Assembly (NCBI RefSeq): GCF_900111235.1
Contig: NZ_FOJI01000018.1
Coordinates: 1-64,000, forward strand
DNA from: [Clostridium] fimetarium
Lineage (GTDB): Bacteria; Bacillota; Clostridia; Lachnospirales; Lachnospiraceae
Direction: 5' to 3'
DNA length: 64,000 nt
Below the pieces are notes generated by a model that saw only the letters and a list, made by a program, of their open reading frames with translations, did no database searches and was not told the DNA's origin. Shown piece by piece: positions 44,077-53,166 of this stretch. Made by a program: the position numbers and the translations under genes. Position 1 is the stretch's first letter. Every line of letters begins with the position of its first letter.

Positions 44077-44331
44077 ATGAATATATTAGAGTTGTTAATA
44101 GGTCAAGACATAGGTACGTATAATATTGATATGATAATTATATATATAGTGGTTCTTATCGTAGCGTTCATTGTATGCGTCATTCTTTCGAATAATCTGA
44201 ACGTATATAGTCCTAGAATGAATAAAGATATCAACAAAGTCACTACAGCAGAACATATATTACAGGCAGAAGTATTGGACGAGGTAGCCGCAACTTCAGT
44301 GGATAGTGTGGGTGCTGAGGATGAACAGTAA
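44077..44331 (+). CDS. Small membrane protein, paralogue 2
   Basis: An 84-residue protein with one membrane helix (about 17-41) and an acidic tail (LQAEVLDEVAATSVDSVGA). It is clearly related to the previous protein in its first about 48 residues and differs in the tail (acidic here, basic there). AAGGGGG precedes the ATG. Its stop lies inside the start of the sugar-phosphate transferase gene, so translation is coupled. Function unknown. Confidence 0.68.
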   Translation: MNILELLIGQDIGTYNIDMIIIYIVVLIVAFIVCVILSNNLNVYSPRMNKDINKVTTAEHILQAEVLDEVAATSVDSVGAEDEQ

Positions 44332-45733
44332 GGGTAATAAAGCACGTGGATATGTAGTGACTATTATTGATATGTTTAGTATCATAATTGCATTCTACTT
44401 TTCAATAATGACTAAAAATGATGGTTTGAAAACTTTTAGTGTTAATATAGAATATAAGGATGCATTAATTATCATTTTACTATTATATTTTGTTATATCT
44501 AGATCATATATGAAGGTTGGTAAAAATATCTTTAAGCGTGGTTACGTAATAGAATTCTTAGTAGTATTTCGATCTCAAGCATTGACGATGATGGGTTGGT
44601 TCTGCTATCTATTCATTACGAAGCAAGGAAGTAACTATTCAAGATTTGTATTCATAATATTTTTTACTGTAGCTACAATAACAGTATATGTTGCAAGATG
44701 TTATTTTAAGCTATTTACATTCATAATGCTTAAAAATTCAAAGAGCAGACGTAATTGTACGATTATTACTGTAAAAGCGAGAGCCGAAGAAATCATAACT
44801 AAAATCGGTGATGAAAATGATTGGGATATTAATATTAGTGGGATTGTCATTATTGATGAAGATATGACTGGTAAGTCAATCTGTGGAGTCTACGTGTGTG
44901 GTAATAGTGAAACAGTATGTGATTCAGTAATGTATCAGGCAGTAGACGAGGTGTTCATAAATATTCCGTATGAATACAGAGTGAAATTAGAAGATATCAT
45001 CTTAATATTTGAAAAGATGGGTATACTAGTTAATCTTAATATCGATATCTATAACATGGATGTGAAAAACAAGACGATCGATCGGTTCTCTGGGTATAAT
45101 GTTGTATCTTTTGCAACTAATATATATGATTTTAGAAGTGTGTTAATGAAAAGAATAATCGATATTATTGGTAGTATTGTTGGGTTACTTATCATGCTTA
45201 TCGCAATTATATTTGTAGCACCCGCAATTAAATTAGAATCTAAGGGTCCTGTCTTCTTCTCACAAAGGCGTGTTGGAAAGAACGGCAGAATTTTTAATAT
45301 ATACAAACTGCGTTCTATGTATATAGATGCAGAGGACCGTAAAGAAGAATTGATGGATCAAAATGAGATGCATGGATTAATGTTTAAAATGAAGGATGAC
45401 CCTAGAATTACTAAGGTTGGTAAGTTCATTCGAAAGACAAGCATTGATGAATTACCACAGTTTTTGAATATATTAAATGGTGATATGAGCTTAGTTGGTA
45501 CTAGACCACCTACTGTGGATGAATTCAATCAGTATGAGGCAAAACATAGAAGAAGACTTAGTATTAAACCAGGGCTTACGGGATTGTGGCAGGTCAGTGG
45601 AAGAAATCAGATAAATGATTTCGATGATGTTGTTAAGTATGATTTAGAATATATTGATAACTGGTCGGTTGGGCTGGATATTAAGTTGTTATTGAAGACG
45701 TTGGCAGTTGTGGTTACTAGGACTGGGAATTAA
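44321..45733 (+). CDS. Polyprenyl-phosphate sugar-1-phosphate transferase (priming enzyme)
   Basis: A 470-residue WbaP/WcaJ-like enzyme. Four or five N-terminal spans are followed by a soluble CoA-binding-like region. The C-terminal catalytic domain begins at KRIIDIIGSIVGLL and contains KLRSMYIDAED, DELPQFLNILNGDMSLVGTRPP and PGLTGLWQVSGRN. It transfers the first sugar phosphate to undecaprenyl phosphate and starts repeat-unit synthesis. ATG 44321 is chosen because it fits the overlap with the previous stop; an in-frame GTG at 44306 is also possible. Confidence 0.93.
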   Translation: MNSKGNKARGYVVTIIDMFSIIIAFYFSIMTKNDGLKTFSVNIEYKDALIIILLLYFVISRSYMKVGKNIFKRGYVIEFLVVFRSQALTMMGWFCYLFITKQGSNYSRFVFIIFFTVATITVYVARCYFKLFTFIMLKNSKSRRNCTIITVKARAEEIITKIGDENDWDINISGIVIIDEDMTGKSICGVYVCGNSETVCDSVMYQAVDEVFINIPYEYRVKLEDIILIFEKMGILVNLNIDIYNMDVKNKTIDRFSGYNVVSFATNIYDFRSVLMKRIIDIIGSIVGLLIMLIAIIFVAPAIKLESKGPVFFSQRRVGKNGRIFNIYKLRSMYIDAEDRKEELMDQNEMHGLMFKMKDDPRITKVGKFIRKTSIDELPQFLNILNGDMSLVGTRPPTVDEFNQYEAKHRRRLSIKPGLTGLWQVSGRNQINDFDDVVKYDLEYIDNWSVGLDIKLLLKTLAVVVTRTGN

Positions 45734-45875
45734 TAAAATAATATGATATGAAAGTAGTAATAGTACATGCAAAAGAATTTGTTGACCAGCTTATGAAGGA
45801 TATGCCAAAAGGCAAAAATATTATAAAAAAAGTTTGAAAAAGGGAAGCCGTAAGCAATGAAACCAGAGACTTTTC

Positions 45876-45921
45876 TTTCAAAGTAAATTCCACCCTATGG
45901 ATTTCTCAAAGTAAGTTCCAC
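45876..45921. mobile_element. Possible IS end: two spaced direct repeats
   Basis: TTTCAAAGTAAATTCCAC (45876-45893) recurs as TCTCAAAGTAAGTTCCAC (45904-45921), 28 bp apart. Repeated motifs of this kind are found inside the ends of IS21-type elements. No istA or istB gene is present, so this would be a remnant. Confidence 0.35.
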
Positions 45922-45950
45922 TTTGAATGAAGTAGGTGTGGAATTTAGTT

Positions 45951-46104
45951 TGGAAATTAATAAACCAAGTACAAGACGGAGTGGTTTTGCAATATTTACC
46001 TTTCATTTGAACAGTTTATAATATTTTCGCTTGAACTGCGTCTATGAAATGCCATCAGCCATTTTAATCCAACGATTATACAGGAACTTTAATTCCATAT
46101 TCAT
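45951..46104 (-). pseudogene. Degraded N-terminal fragment of a transposase (DUF772/IS1182-like)
   Basis: One minus-strand frame reads MNMELKFLYNRWIKMADGIS, stop, TQFKRKYYKLFK, stop, KVNIAKPLRLVLGLLISK. This follows the pattern NRWVKLAxxIPWxxxExxYxxLF...AKPLRMxLGALIIK of the N-terminal domain of IS1182/IS5-type transposases. The start and the AKPLR segment align, but there are two in-frame stops and no catalytic domain. It lies in the 436 bp between the conserved operon head and the variable glycosyltransferase part. Confidence 0.6.
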
Positions 46105-46169
46105 TTTGAAGTTCAAGGGGTTGGTTCAAAGAGAGAAAGTTAATTTAGAGAGTAATTGAAGGAGAATGT

Positions 46170-47327
46170 ATGAAGAAAGTATTGCAGATATCAAAATATT
46201 ATTATCCATTTATTGGTGGAACTGAACAAGTAGTAAGAGATATTGTTAGTTCACTTAAAAAAAATGATGATATCCAACAAAAAGTGCTATGTTTTAATGA
46301 GGATGCTACAACCGATGGAGTAACAACAAAAAAAGGTGAAACAATAACAGAATATGTAGACGATGTTGAAATTATCAGGTGTGGATATATTGCAAAAATA
46401 TCTTCTCAATCGATTTCATGTTCACTTCCTTCAGTACTGAAAAAAATTTTAAATGAGTTTGAACCGGATATCATAATATTTCATTATCCTAACCCTTTTG
46501 TCGCAAATTATTTACTTAAGGATAAAAGACATAATTTTAAGTTGGTAATATATTGGCATTTAGATATTACTAGGCAGAAATTACTGGGAAAGATGTTTCA
46601 TTCACAGAATATTAGATTGATAAAGAGGGCAGATAAAATTATTGGAGCAACACCTAAACATATAAATGAATCGGCATATACGTCCTATTTTGGGGGGAAA
46701 AAGGAAGTATTACCGTATGCCATTGACGAAGAGAGACTAAAAATTAGTGATGAAGAAAAACAAAAGGCTCTTGAAATACGACGAAAATATAATGACGAAA
46801 TGATATGTTTTTTTATAGGGAGGCATGTACCATACAAAGGATTAGAGTATTTGATTGAAGCCTCAAAGCACATTAATGGTAATGTTAAAACTATTATCGC
46901 AGGAACTGGTGTTTTGACCAAGGAATTGAAGATAAGAGCTGCAAATAATACAAAAATAGAGTTCGTTGGAAAAATAACAGATAGTGAGTGGCGAGCATAC
47001 CTATGGGCATGTGATGTTTTTTGTTTTCCATCTATAACAAGAAATGAGGGATTTGGGTTAGCTTTAGCAGAAGGAATGTATTATGGAAAACCAGCGGTGA
47101 CATTTAAAATTGTTGGTAGTGGTGTGAACTACGTTAATCTAGATGGAGTTACTGGTATAGAGTGTACTAATTCTAATAGTAAAGCATATGCAGATGCCAT
47201 ATGCAAATTATATGAGGATGTTGATTTAAGAGAGAGATATGGAAAAAATGCTAGAAATAGGGTGTTAGAGAATTTTACGTATAATTCTTTTGAAAAGAAT
47301 ATATTAAAGTTGGTTGAGACGTTGTAA
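46170..47327 (+). CDS. GT4-family glycosyltransferase
   Basis: A 385-residue GT-B enzyme. The N-terminal motif GGTEQVVRDIV lies near residue 17, the donor-domain start is FFIGRHVPYKGLEYLIEA, and the EX7E motif is EGFGLALAE (near 290). It transfers a nucleotide-activated sugar with retention of configuration. It is cytosolic and membrane-peripheral. GAAGGAG precedes the ATG. It is the first gene after the transposase debris. Donor and acceptor cannot be assigned. Confidence 0.88.
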   Translation: MKKVLQISKYYYPFIGGTEQVVRDIVSSLKKNDDIQQKVLCFNEDATTDGVTTKKGETITEYVDDVEIIRCGYIAKISSQSISCSLPSVLKKILNEFEPDIIIFHYPNPFVANYLLKDKRHNFKLVIYWHLDITRQKLLGKMFHSQNIRLIKRADKIIGATPKHINESAYTSYFGGKKEVLPYAIDEERLKISDEEKQKALEIRRKYNDEMICFFIGRHVPYKGLEYLIEASKHINGNVKTIIAGTGVLTKELKIRAANNTKIEFVGKITDSEWRAYLWACDVFCFPSITRNEGFGLALAEGMYYGKPAVTFKIVGSGVNYVNLDGVTGIECTNSNSKAYADAICKLYEDVDLRERYGKNARNRVLENFTYNSFEKNILKLVETL

Positions 47328-47350
47328 TAATTAATGAACATGAGGTGAAT

Positions 47351-48544
47351 ATGAATATTGTATTGTTGTCTCCAGAAGCAATCTTCCCAGTTAATACTGG
47401 GGGAAGAATAGTAGTATATAATCGGATTAAGTATCTTAGCCTTCAGGGAAATAAGATTTTCGTTTTTACTATTGTGGATTCAAGAGAAGAATTCTTAATA
47501 CAGAAAGAAAGTCTTGGTAGTATCGCTGAGGACTGCAAATGTTACCTTAGAAAAGAATATTTGTTTTCAAGCATGAAAAATTCATTTTCAATGCCATATG
47601 CAGTCGCGAGTAGAACAATATCTGATATGCAAAAAGATATTGATATTTTGCTTCAAAATGAGAGTATTGATTTAATTGACATTGAATATCCGCAAATGGC
47701 CATAAATGCTATAGAGTATATAAAAAAGTATAATATTCCGTGTGTTCTTGGACTTGCTAATATAGAATATTTGTCCTTGAAAAATATAGGTGATAGTATT
47801 AAATCGCCTTTCAAAAAGGCTATTTATAAATTTGAAGCAAAACGTCTCGAGAGATTTGAAACACGTTTATATAATAGTGGGATTATCAATGCTTTCACTT
47901 TTGTTTCTGAATCTGATAAAGAGTATTTTGAAACCACGTTTGGCAATATAAACAGAACATTTTTGTCTCCAATAGGTGCAGAATCAAATCATAATGGTGA
48001 TAGAGTGATACATGATGGTGTAAATATTATGATTTTTGGTAAAATGTCATACCCACCAAATATAGAGGGAGTGCTATGGTTTTACAAAAATGTTTGGCCA
48101 GTTATTAAAGAAATAGTAAAAAATGTTAGTCTCTATATCGTTGGCAGAGATCCAAGTAAAGAGCTTGTTAATATTTCAGATGAATCTGTTATCGTTACAG
48201 GAACAGTTGATTCCGTTGAAGAATATTATTACAAAGCGGATGTTGTTGCTATTCCAATTTTTAGCGGTGGAGGAGTAAAAACAAAACTAATTGAAGCAAT
48301 ATCATATAATGTGCCAGTGGTGTGTACTAGTTCGGGAGCATGTGGGACAAAGTTTGAAAATGAAAAGCATATGTTTATTACGGATGATTCACATGAATTT
48401 GCAAATAGGATTATTGAAATAATACGAAATCAAGGTGATGTGAATGAACGTATGAAACAAGCATATCAGTTGTTTGAAAAAGAATACACATGGGAAGGTA
48501 TTTGCAGGGGACTGAATGATTTCTTGAAAACATTAATAGTTTAG
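47351..48544 (+). CDS. GT4-family glycosyltransferase
   Basis: A 397-residue GT-B protein. The N-terminal half has LLSPEAIFPVNTGGRIVVYNRI. The donor half begins IFGKMSYPPNIEGVLWFYK and contains FSGGGVKTKLIEAISYNVPVV, the variant EX7E region common in sugar transferases of polysaccharide loci. ATG 47351 has GAGGTG six bases upstream; the GTG at 47345 overlaps that site. It is 23 bp behind the previous gene. Specificity unknown. Confidence 0.87.
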   Translation: MNIVLLSPEAIFPVNTGGRIVVYNRIKYLSLQGNKIFVFTIVDSREEFLIQKESLGSIAEDCKCYLRKEYLFSSMKNSFSMPYAVASRTISDMQKDIDILLQNESIDLIDIEYPQMAINAIEYIKKYNIPCVLGLANIEYLSLKNIGDSIKSPFKKAIYKFEAKRLERFETRLYNSGIINAFTFVSESDKEYFETTFGNINRTFLSPIGAESNHNGDRVIHDGVNIMIFGKMSYPPNIEGVLWFYKNVWPVIKEIVKNVSLYIVGRDPSKELVNISDESVIVTGTVDSVEEYYYKADVVAIPIFSGGGVKTKLIEAISYNVPVVCTSSGACGTKFENEKHMFITDDSHEFANRIIEIIRNQGDVNERMKQAYQLFEKEYTWEGICRGLNDFLKTLIV

Positions 48545-48556
48545 AGAGGACTTAGC

Positions 48557-49675
48557 ATGAGAATTGGAATTGATATTAGCGTATTGTGTTATCAATGGGA
48601 TGGAATTGGAACACTAGTGTTTGATTTCCTGAATTATATAAATGGACTAGACGACTGTGATCAGTATTTTCTTTATGCAGATCGTCCAACTAAAGTAGAC
48701 TTAGCATTAGACAAGCGGTTTACCATTCATACAGCTAATGGGAATAATCATATGCTGTGGTTACTTTTTGTTTTACCCAAGTATATAAAAAATGATAAAT
48801 TGGACTTCTTTTGGCAACCTAATTTTATTTTTCCATTTAAGATAAAGAATGTGAAAAATATAATTCATGTTCATGATATGTCAGCATATGCCTACACAAA
48901 TTATGCACCTAGAAATACTGTTATTGCACATAAATTATTTTTGAAAAAATCCTGTAAAAATGCATATAAGATTCTCGCAATATCAAATAATGGTGAAAAA
49001 GAGATTGAACATAGGTTAAAAGTAAATCCAGCTAAGATAAAGGTTATTTATATAGGGAAAAAAATGTTCCCCAAAGGTGAAGATGCAAGTGAGAGTGATG
49101 TTGATATAGTGTTGAACAAGTTTGGAATACATAATAAGGAATATATTTTGTTTGTTGGGACATTGTCACCCCGGAAAAATGCGAATGTTTTGATTCAGGC
49201 ATATCTTGAATACAGAAAAAATGGTGGTAAGAAAAAATTAATGTTAGCAGGAAATATAGCTGCAAAATGTGAATATTTACGAGATGTAATTAATTCAAGT
49301 TCTTATAAAAATGATATAATTTTTGCTGGTTATGTGAATGATTTGGAGAAAAGAGTTTTATATTTTAATGCTTTTTCATTATTGTTTCCGTCGAGATTGG
49401 AGGGATTTGGATATCCATTGTTAGAGGGAATGCAGGCTGAAATCCCAGTCATTACAAGTAGGGTCTCATGCATGCCAGAAATTGCAAGTGATGCAGCAAT
49501 ATATCTTGATGATATTGATGATTGGAAAGCACTTTCTGAATGTATTTTCAGAGTGGAAACAATGAACGATGATGAACTCAAAAAGATTGTGGAAAAGGGT
49601 AAAGAAAGAGTGGATTATTTTGATAACATGAGTTATTTAAGGGAATTGTACAATACGATTCATGATGTAGAGTGA
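48557..49675 (+). CDS. GT4-family glycosyltransferase (mannosyl/rhamnosyltransferase-like)
   Basis: A 372-residue GT-B enzyme. The N-terminus is IGIDISVLCYQWDGIGTLV, the donor-domain start FVGTLSPRKNANVLIQAY and the EX7E motif PSRLEGFGYPLLEGM. The segment HDMSAYAY resembles the acceptor loop of WbdA/WbpY-type mannosyltransferases, so a mannose- or deoxyhexose-type donor is plausible given gmd downstream. AGAGGA precedes the ATG, 12 bp after the previous stop. Confidence 0.88.
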   Translation: MRIGIDISVLCYQWDGIGTLVFDFLNYINGLDDCDQYFLYADRPTKVDLALDKRFTIHTANGNNHMLWLLFVLPKYIKNDKLDFFWQPNFIFPFKIKNVKNIIHVHDMSAYAYTNYAPRNTVIAHKLFLKKSCKNAYKILAISNNGEKEIEHRLKVNPAKIKVIYIGKKMFPKGEDASESDVDIVLNKFGIHNKEYILFVGTLSPRKNANVLIQAYLEYRKNGGKKKLMLAGNIAAKCEYLRDVINSSSYKNDIIFAGYVNDLEKRVLYFNAFSLLFPSRLEGFGYPLLEGMQAEIPVITSRVSCMPEIASDAAIYLDDIDDWKALSECIFRVETMNDDELKKIVEKGKERVDYFDNMSYLRELYNTIHDVE

Positions 49676-49710
49676 AAATAATATTATTATATGGAGAATG
49701 AGGAAATAGT

Positions 49711-50814
49711 ATGAAGATATTAATAGTTTGCGGTAGTTTTCCACCAGCAAAGTGCGGTGTCGGAGACTATAGTTGGGAACTTGCCAAAGCGTTAGCTTAT
49801 GAGGGCAATGAAGTAAGTGTATTAACAAGTACAAGTTATGGAAATAACAAGGGTATAAGGATTTTTAATGTTATTGATGATTGGAAAAAATATGATGCTG
49901 TGAAGAAGATTATTTCGATTTGTAGAAAAGAAAAATTTGATATTGTTCATTTGCAATGGCCTTCTGCAGAATATTATAATAGTAAATGGATGCTGTTTTG
50001 TGTACCTTTGTTAAGAATTATAGGTATAAATATTGTACTTACACTACATGAGTATAATGAGTGTACAAGAAATTATAAGTTGGGAAGAATTCCATCAATA
50101 ATCTTTGCTAAAAAGGTTTTTGTTGTTGATAAGAGATTTATAGATGATATTTTGCATTATACTCCATTTATAAATAGGAACAAAATGGAATATGTGCCAA
50201 TAGGAGCTAGTATTCCTAAATCATCATTGGGTTTGGACGAATGTAATATGTTGAAGTATAAAATTACGGGGGATAAGAATTGCTTTTTAATTGCACACTT
50301 TGGATTCCCAAATGAGGCTAAGTGCATTGATGTTGTTTTAAAATCGTTATCTCGGTTAAAGGTGTTATATAGCAACTTTTATTATATGATGATTTGTGAT
50401 ATGAGTAACACAAAGGATTCTTACCAAAAAAACATACTTGATTTAATTCAGGAATTAGAATTAGAAAAGCATGTGATTATTACAGGGTACAAGTCATCAG
50501 ATGATGTTGCTGATTATTTGAAATGTTCAGACATTGCGGTACTATTATTTAAAAATGGTATTTCTCCAAGAAATAGTAGCTTTTTAGCTACAGCTGAGCA
50601 AGGAATAAAAGTCATAACCTCTGGGGATACCAGTGTTTTAGGGTTTGAATGTAAAAATGTTATATCAATTGATAATAATCCAGATAGTTTGCTTGATGAA
50701 ATTCTTAATTCCATAGAAAAATCTAAGAATAGTCAGGAATATAACAATATAGGAGTACCACAGTTTTCGGATGTTGCAAAAATGCACGAGCAATATTATA
50801 AAGTCATATTATAA
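49711..50814 (+). CDS. GT-B glycosyltransferase
   Basis: A 367-residue protein with the opening CGSFPPAKCGVGDYSWELAKAL, typical of GT4 proteins with the GVGDY loop. It has a donor domain (LIAHFGFPNEAKCIDVVLKS, then ITGYKSSDDVADYLKCSDIAV). The EX7E region is altered (SSFLATAEQGIKVI), so the catalytic glutamates are less clear than in the preceding genes. It is probably active but may be a divergent branch. The start lies behind GAGGAAAT. Confidence 0.8.
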   Translation: MKILIVCGSFPPAKCGVGDYSWELAKALAYEGNEVSVLTSTSYGNNKGIRIFNVIDDWKKYDAVKKIISICRKEKFDIVHLQWPSAEYYNSKWMLFCVPLLRIIGINIVLTLHEYNECTRNYKLGRIPSIIFAKKVFVVDKRFIDDILHYTPFINRNKMEYVPIGASIPKSSLGLDECNMLKYKITGDKNCFLIAHFGFPNEAKCIDVVLKSLSRLKVLYSNFYYMMICDMSNTKDSYQKNILDLIQELELEKHVIITGYKSSDDVADYLKCSDIAVLLFKNGISPRNSSFLATAEQGIKVITSGDTSVLGFECKNVISIDNNPDSLLDEILNSIEKSKNSQEYNNIGVPQFSDVAKMHEQYYKVIL

Positions 50815-50826
50815 GGATGTGAAATT

Positions 50827-51690
50827 GTGAGAGAATATGGATTAAGTATAGTTATTGTAAGTTACAACAATATGGAAGTAATTGAACAATGTTTAAATTC
50901 AATATATAAATATAATGATATTGGGAAAAACATACAGGTTATTGTAGTCGAACAAAGTCCATCCAATGATATTTATGAATTTCTGTTAAAAGAATATACT
51001 CAGTTTGGTACAATTATTATTAGAAATGAAAATAATGGGTTTGGTGCAGGAAATAATAGAGGATTTGAACATGTTTCAAAAGAATATGTATTGTTTTTAA
51101 ATCCAGATACTATATTGATAGAACCTGTTTTTAAATATGCACTTGATAAATTTGTAAAGAATGATAAACTTGGTGTCTTTGGTATACAATTGCTTGATAA
51201 GGATGGAAATAAAAATTTAAGTTATAATTATATGATTAATTTTGGCTTGAAATTCATACTAACAAGTAAAATCAAGCAGATTAATGATAGTGATTTTGAT
51301 GGAAAAAAAATGTATATCAACGGTGCAGATATTTTCATAAGGTCTGAGTTGTTTGTTGAAATCAAAAAATTTGATGAGAAAATTTTTATGTATGGTGAAG
51401 AAACAGATATTTGTTTACGAGCATTAAAACTAGGTTATGATATCAAATTTTTTTCGGATAAAAAAATTATACATCTGGAAGGTCAGTCAACAAATAAAAA
51501 AGGTGTGTATGAGAAGTTATGTAAATCATTTGTATATTTGGGAAAGAAATATGATATTAGATATAAATCATATTTACGAAGTGAATTGATTTATTATGTA
51601 ATTAAACTGAAAATACAGAAAAATCTTACAAATGATTCGGTTATTTTGCTAAACGATAGATTAAATGTTTTACGAAAATATATTATATAA
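50827..51690 (+). CDS. GT2-family glycosyltransferase (rhamnosyltransferase-like)
   Basis: A 287-residue GT-A enzyme. The N-terminal strand is SIVIVSYNNMEVIEQCLNSI, NNGFGAGNNRGFE is the nucleotide loop, LFLNPDTILI occupies the DXD position and MYGEETDICLRA is the base-containing ED motif. This is the pattern of dTDP-rhamnosyltransferase-like proteins, which fits rfbA and rfbC downstream. It starts at GTG 50827, nine bases after AAGGATG. Only 12 bp separate it from the previous gene. Confidence 0.87.
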   Translation: MREYGLSIVIVSYNNMEVIEQCLNSIYKYNDIGKNIQVIVVEQSPSNDIYEFLLKEYTQFGTIIIRNENNGFGAGNNRGFEHVSKEYVLFLNPDTILIEPVFKYALDKFVKNDKLGVFGIQLLDKDGNKNLSYNYMINFGLKFILTSKIKQINDSDFDGKKMYINGADIFIRSELFVEIKKFDEKIFMYGEETDICLRALKLGYDIKFFSDKKIIHLEGQSTNKKGVYEKLCKSFVYLGKKYDIRYKSYLRSELIYYVIKLKIQKNLTNDSVILLNDRLNVLRKYII

Positions 51691-51703
51691 GGGGCGAAAT
51701 TGA

Positions 51704-52984
51704 GTGAAAACAGGTAAGTTAGTACTGAAATTTTCAAGTTCAAGTATGTTGGTTTTTATATTTATTATAATTACATTATTGGAGATAAGACTATTTGATC
51801 TGGTTCAAATACCAGGAGTATTATCTAGAATATGGTCAGAAGCAAATTGGACATTTGTTTTTTGTGTAATGGTAGTAGTCACCATTATTCAAGTACTGAA
51901 AAAGCCTAGTATATGGTACAAGTCTGGGTTCATTAGGAAATATTTTCGACTGCTTATGGTTTCTTTAATAATTATTGTTGCATATTCGATAGTTATATAT
52001 CAAAAACAAGGTATTATTTATATATTATATAGTTGCACGGATTTTTTATCTGTTGTTTTTTCACTGTATATTTTAGAAATAATGAAGAAAAAAGGTGATT
52101 ATAAAGTAATATTTAATATTTTATTGGCTTTTGCGACAATTATTTCTGGCTTGTGTATAGTTCAGTCTTTTATTTATTCAAATGGAGGACCACTTTTTTT
52201 ACAGGGAGCATCAGGAGCAGTTATGAGAAACGGTAAATTACGTATGTCTCTAGGTAGTTTTCAAATGATAAGTACTGTTTATGCGTTATACAAGTGTTAT
52301 GGAATTTCTAATAAGAACAAGATTATAGGAACTATTATTTTTATGATTAATTTCTTTGCTTTGCTTTATGCAGGTCAAACTCGGATGCAAATCATTGCTG
52401 TGGTACTTGGTTGTATCGTTGTTATTATGTTATATACAAATACCCCTATAAGATCACTAATTGTTTGCATTTTTGGCTTTAGTGTAATAATTTATTTGGT
52501 ATATTCAGGAATGTTAAGCGGATTTTTTGGCACTTTTTCTGACGAAAGTATTTCAGATAATAATGCTCGATTCGGTGCTTTAACATTTTACTGGCAGCAT
52601 TTTCTTCAAAATCCACTTATATGTTTCGGCTTTATTGTAAATCCAATTTATTTTAGCTTGAAATACGGCCCATTCGGTAAATATTATTACGTTGATGTTG
52701 GAGTAGTTGGATTGCTTGCTCAAACAGGACTGTTTACTATTATAATATACATATGGCCTGTTATTCATTGGGGAAAAGAATGCATAAATATCCTTAAAAA
52801 TAAAGTCTATAGGAATAAATATGGCTTTTTAGTAGTATTGTTAGTCTTAGTTATAGCTACGACACCAACACTAATTATCACAAATAGTGGCCGTTCATTT
52901 ATGTGGCCTGTATTATTTGCAACTTATGAGTTTTTTTCTATACGATTGAATGAGGACAGGAGAAATATATTAAATGGTAATTAA
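51704..52984 (+). CDS. Wzy-like O-antigen/capsule polymerase
   Basis: A 426-residue protein with about ten to eleven membrane segments and a large loop in the C-terminal half containing TLSDESISDNNARFG-like sequence and the segment NPLICFGFIVNP, as in the Wzy_C/O-antigen ligase family. It would join repeat units on the outer face of the membrane. The start is GTG 51704 behind AAGGGGCGA. Sequence conservation in this family is poor, so the call rests on topology and place in the locus. Confidence 0.75.
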   Translation: MKTGKLVLKFSSSSMLVFIFIIITLLEIRLFDLVQIPGVLSRIWSEANWTFVFCVMVVVTIIQVLKKPSIWYKSGFIRKYFRLLMVSLIIIVAYSIVIYQKQGIIYILYSCTDFLSVVFSLYILEIMKKKGDYKVIFNILLAFATIISGLCIVQSFIYSNGGPLFLQGASGAVMRNGKLRMSLGSFQMISTVYALYKCYGISNKNKIIGTIIFMINFFALLYAGQTRMQIIAVVLGCIVVIMLYTNTPIRSLIVCIFGFSVIIYLVYSGMLSGFFGTFSDESISDNNARFGALTFYWQHFLQNPLICFGFIVNPIYFSLKYGPFGKYYYVDVGVVGLLAQTGLFTIIIYIWPVIHWGKECINILKNKVYRNKYGFLVVLLVLVIATTPTLIITNSGRSFMWPVLFATYEFFSIRLNEDRRNILNGN

Positions 52985-53166
52985 TATTTCTACTTTTGCA
53001 GGTTGGAAGAACAAAAGGTTGGGAGTATATTCAAGAGTATTTCAATTTATAATATGAATTGGTTTTTTGTGAATAGATCAAATAGAAATCTGAAATTTCA
53101 ACAGTTATGTGTTATGTATTTTTTGGAAAGATAATATACCAATATAAATTTCGAAGGGGATAAAAT
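52985..53166. other. AT-rich gap within the EPS operon
   Basis: Contains a 27-codon frame (52974-53057) starting in the end of the polymerase gene, but its AGGAG is 11 bases off and it matches nothing I recognise. It may be the remnant of a lost gene. No terminator or promoter stands out. Confidence 0.4.

Larger units (their letters stand above)
45734..46169. other. Intergenic region at the conserved/variable boundary of the EPS locus
   Basis: Apart from the repeat pair and transposase fragment listed separately, this stretch holds a 29-codon frame without ribosome binding site and no clear terminator. It is the only long gap in the operon and probably marks an insertion or recombination point. 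Confidence 0.5.

Noticed and set aside
45749-45838. 29-codon frame MKVVIVHAKEFVDQ...
   Set aside because: No ribosome binding site and no recognisable domain; it lies in transposase-rich debris.
52974-53057. 27-codon frame after the polymerase gene
   Set aside because: The ribosome binding site is 11 bases off and inside the previous gene, and the peptide matches nothing recognised; kept only as a possible remnant.
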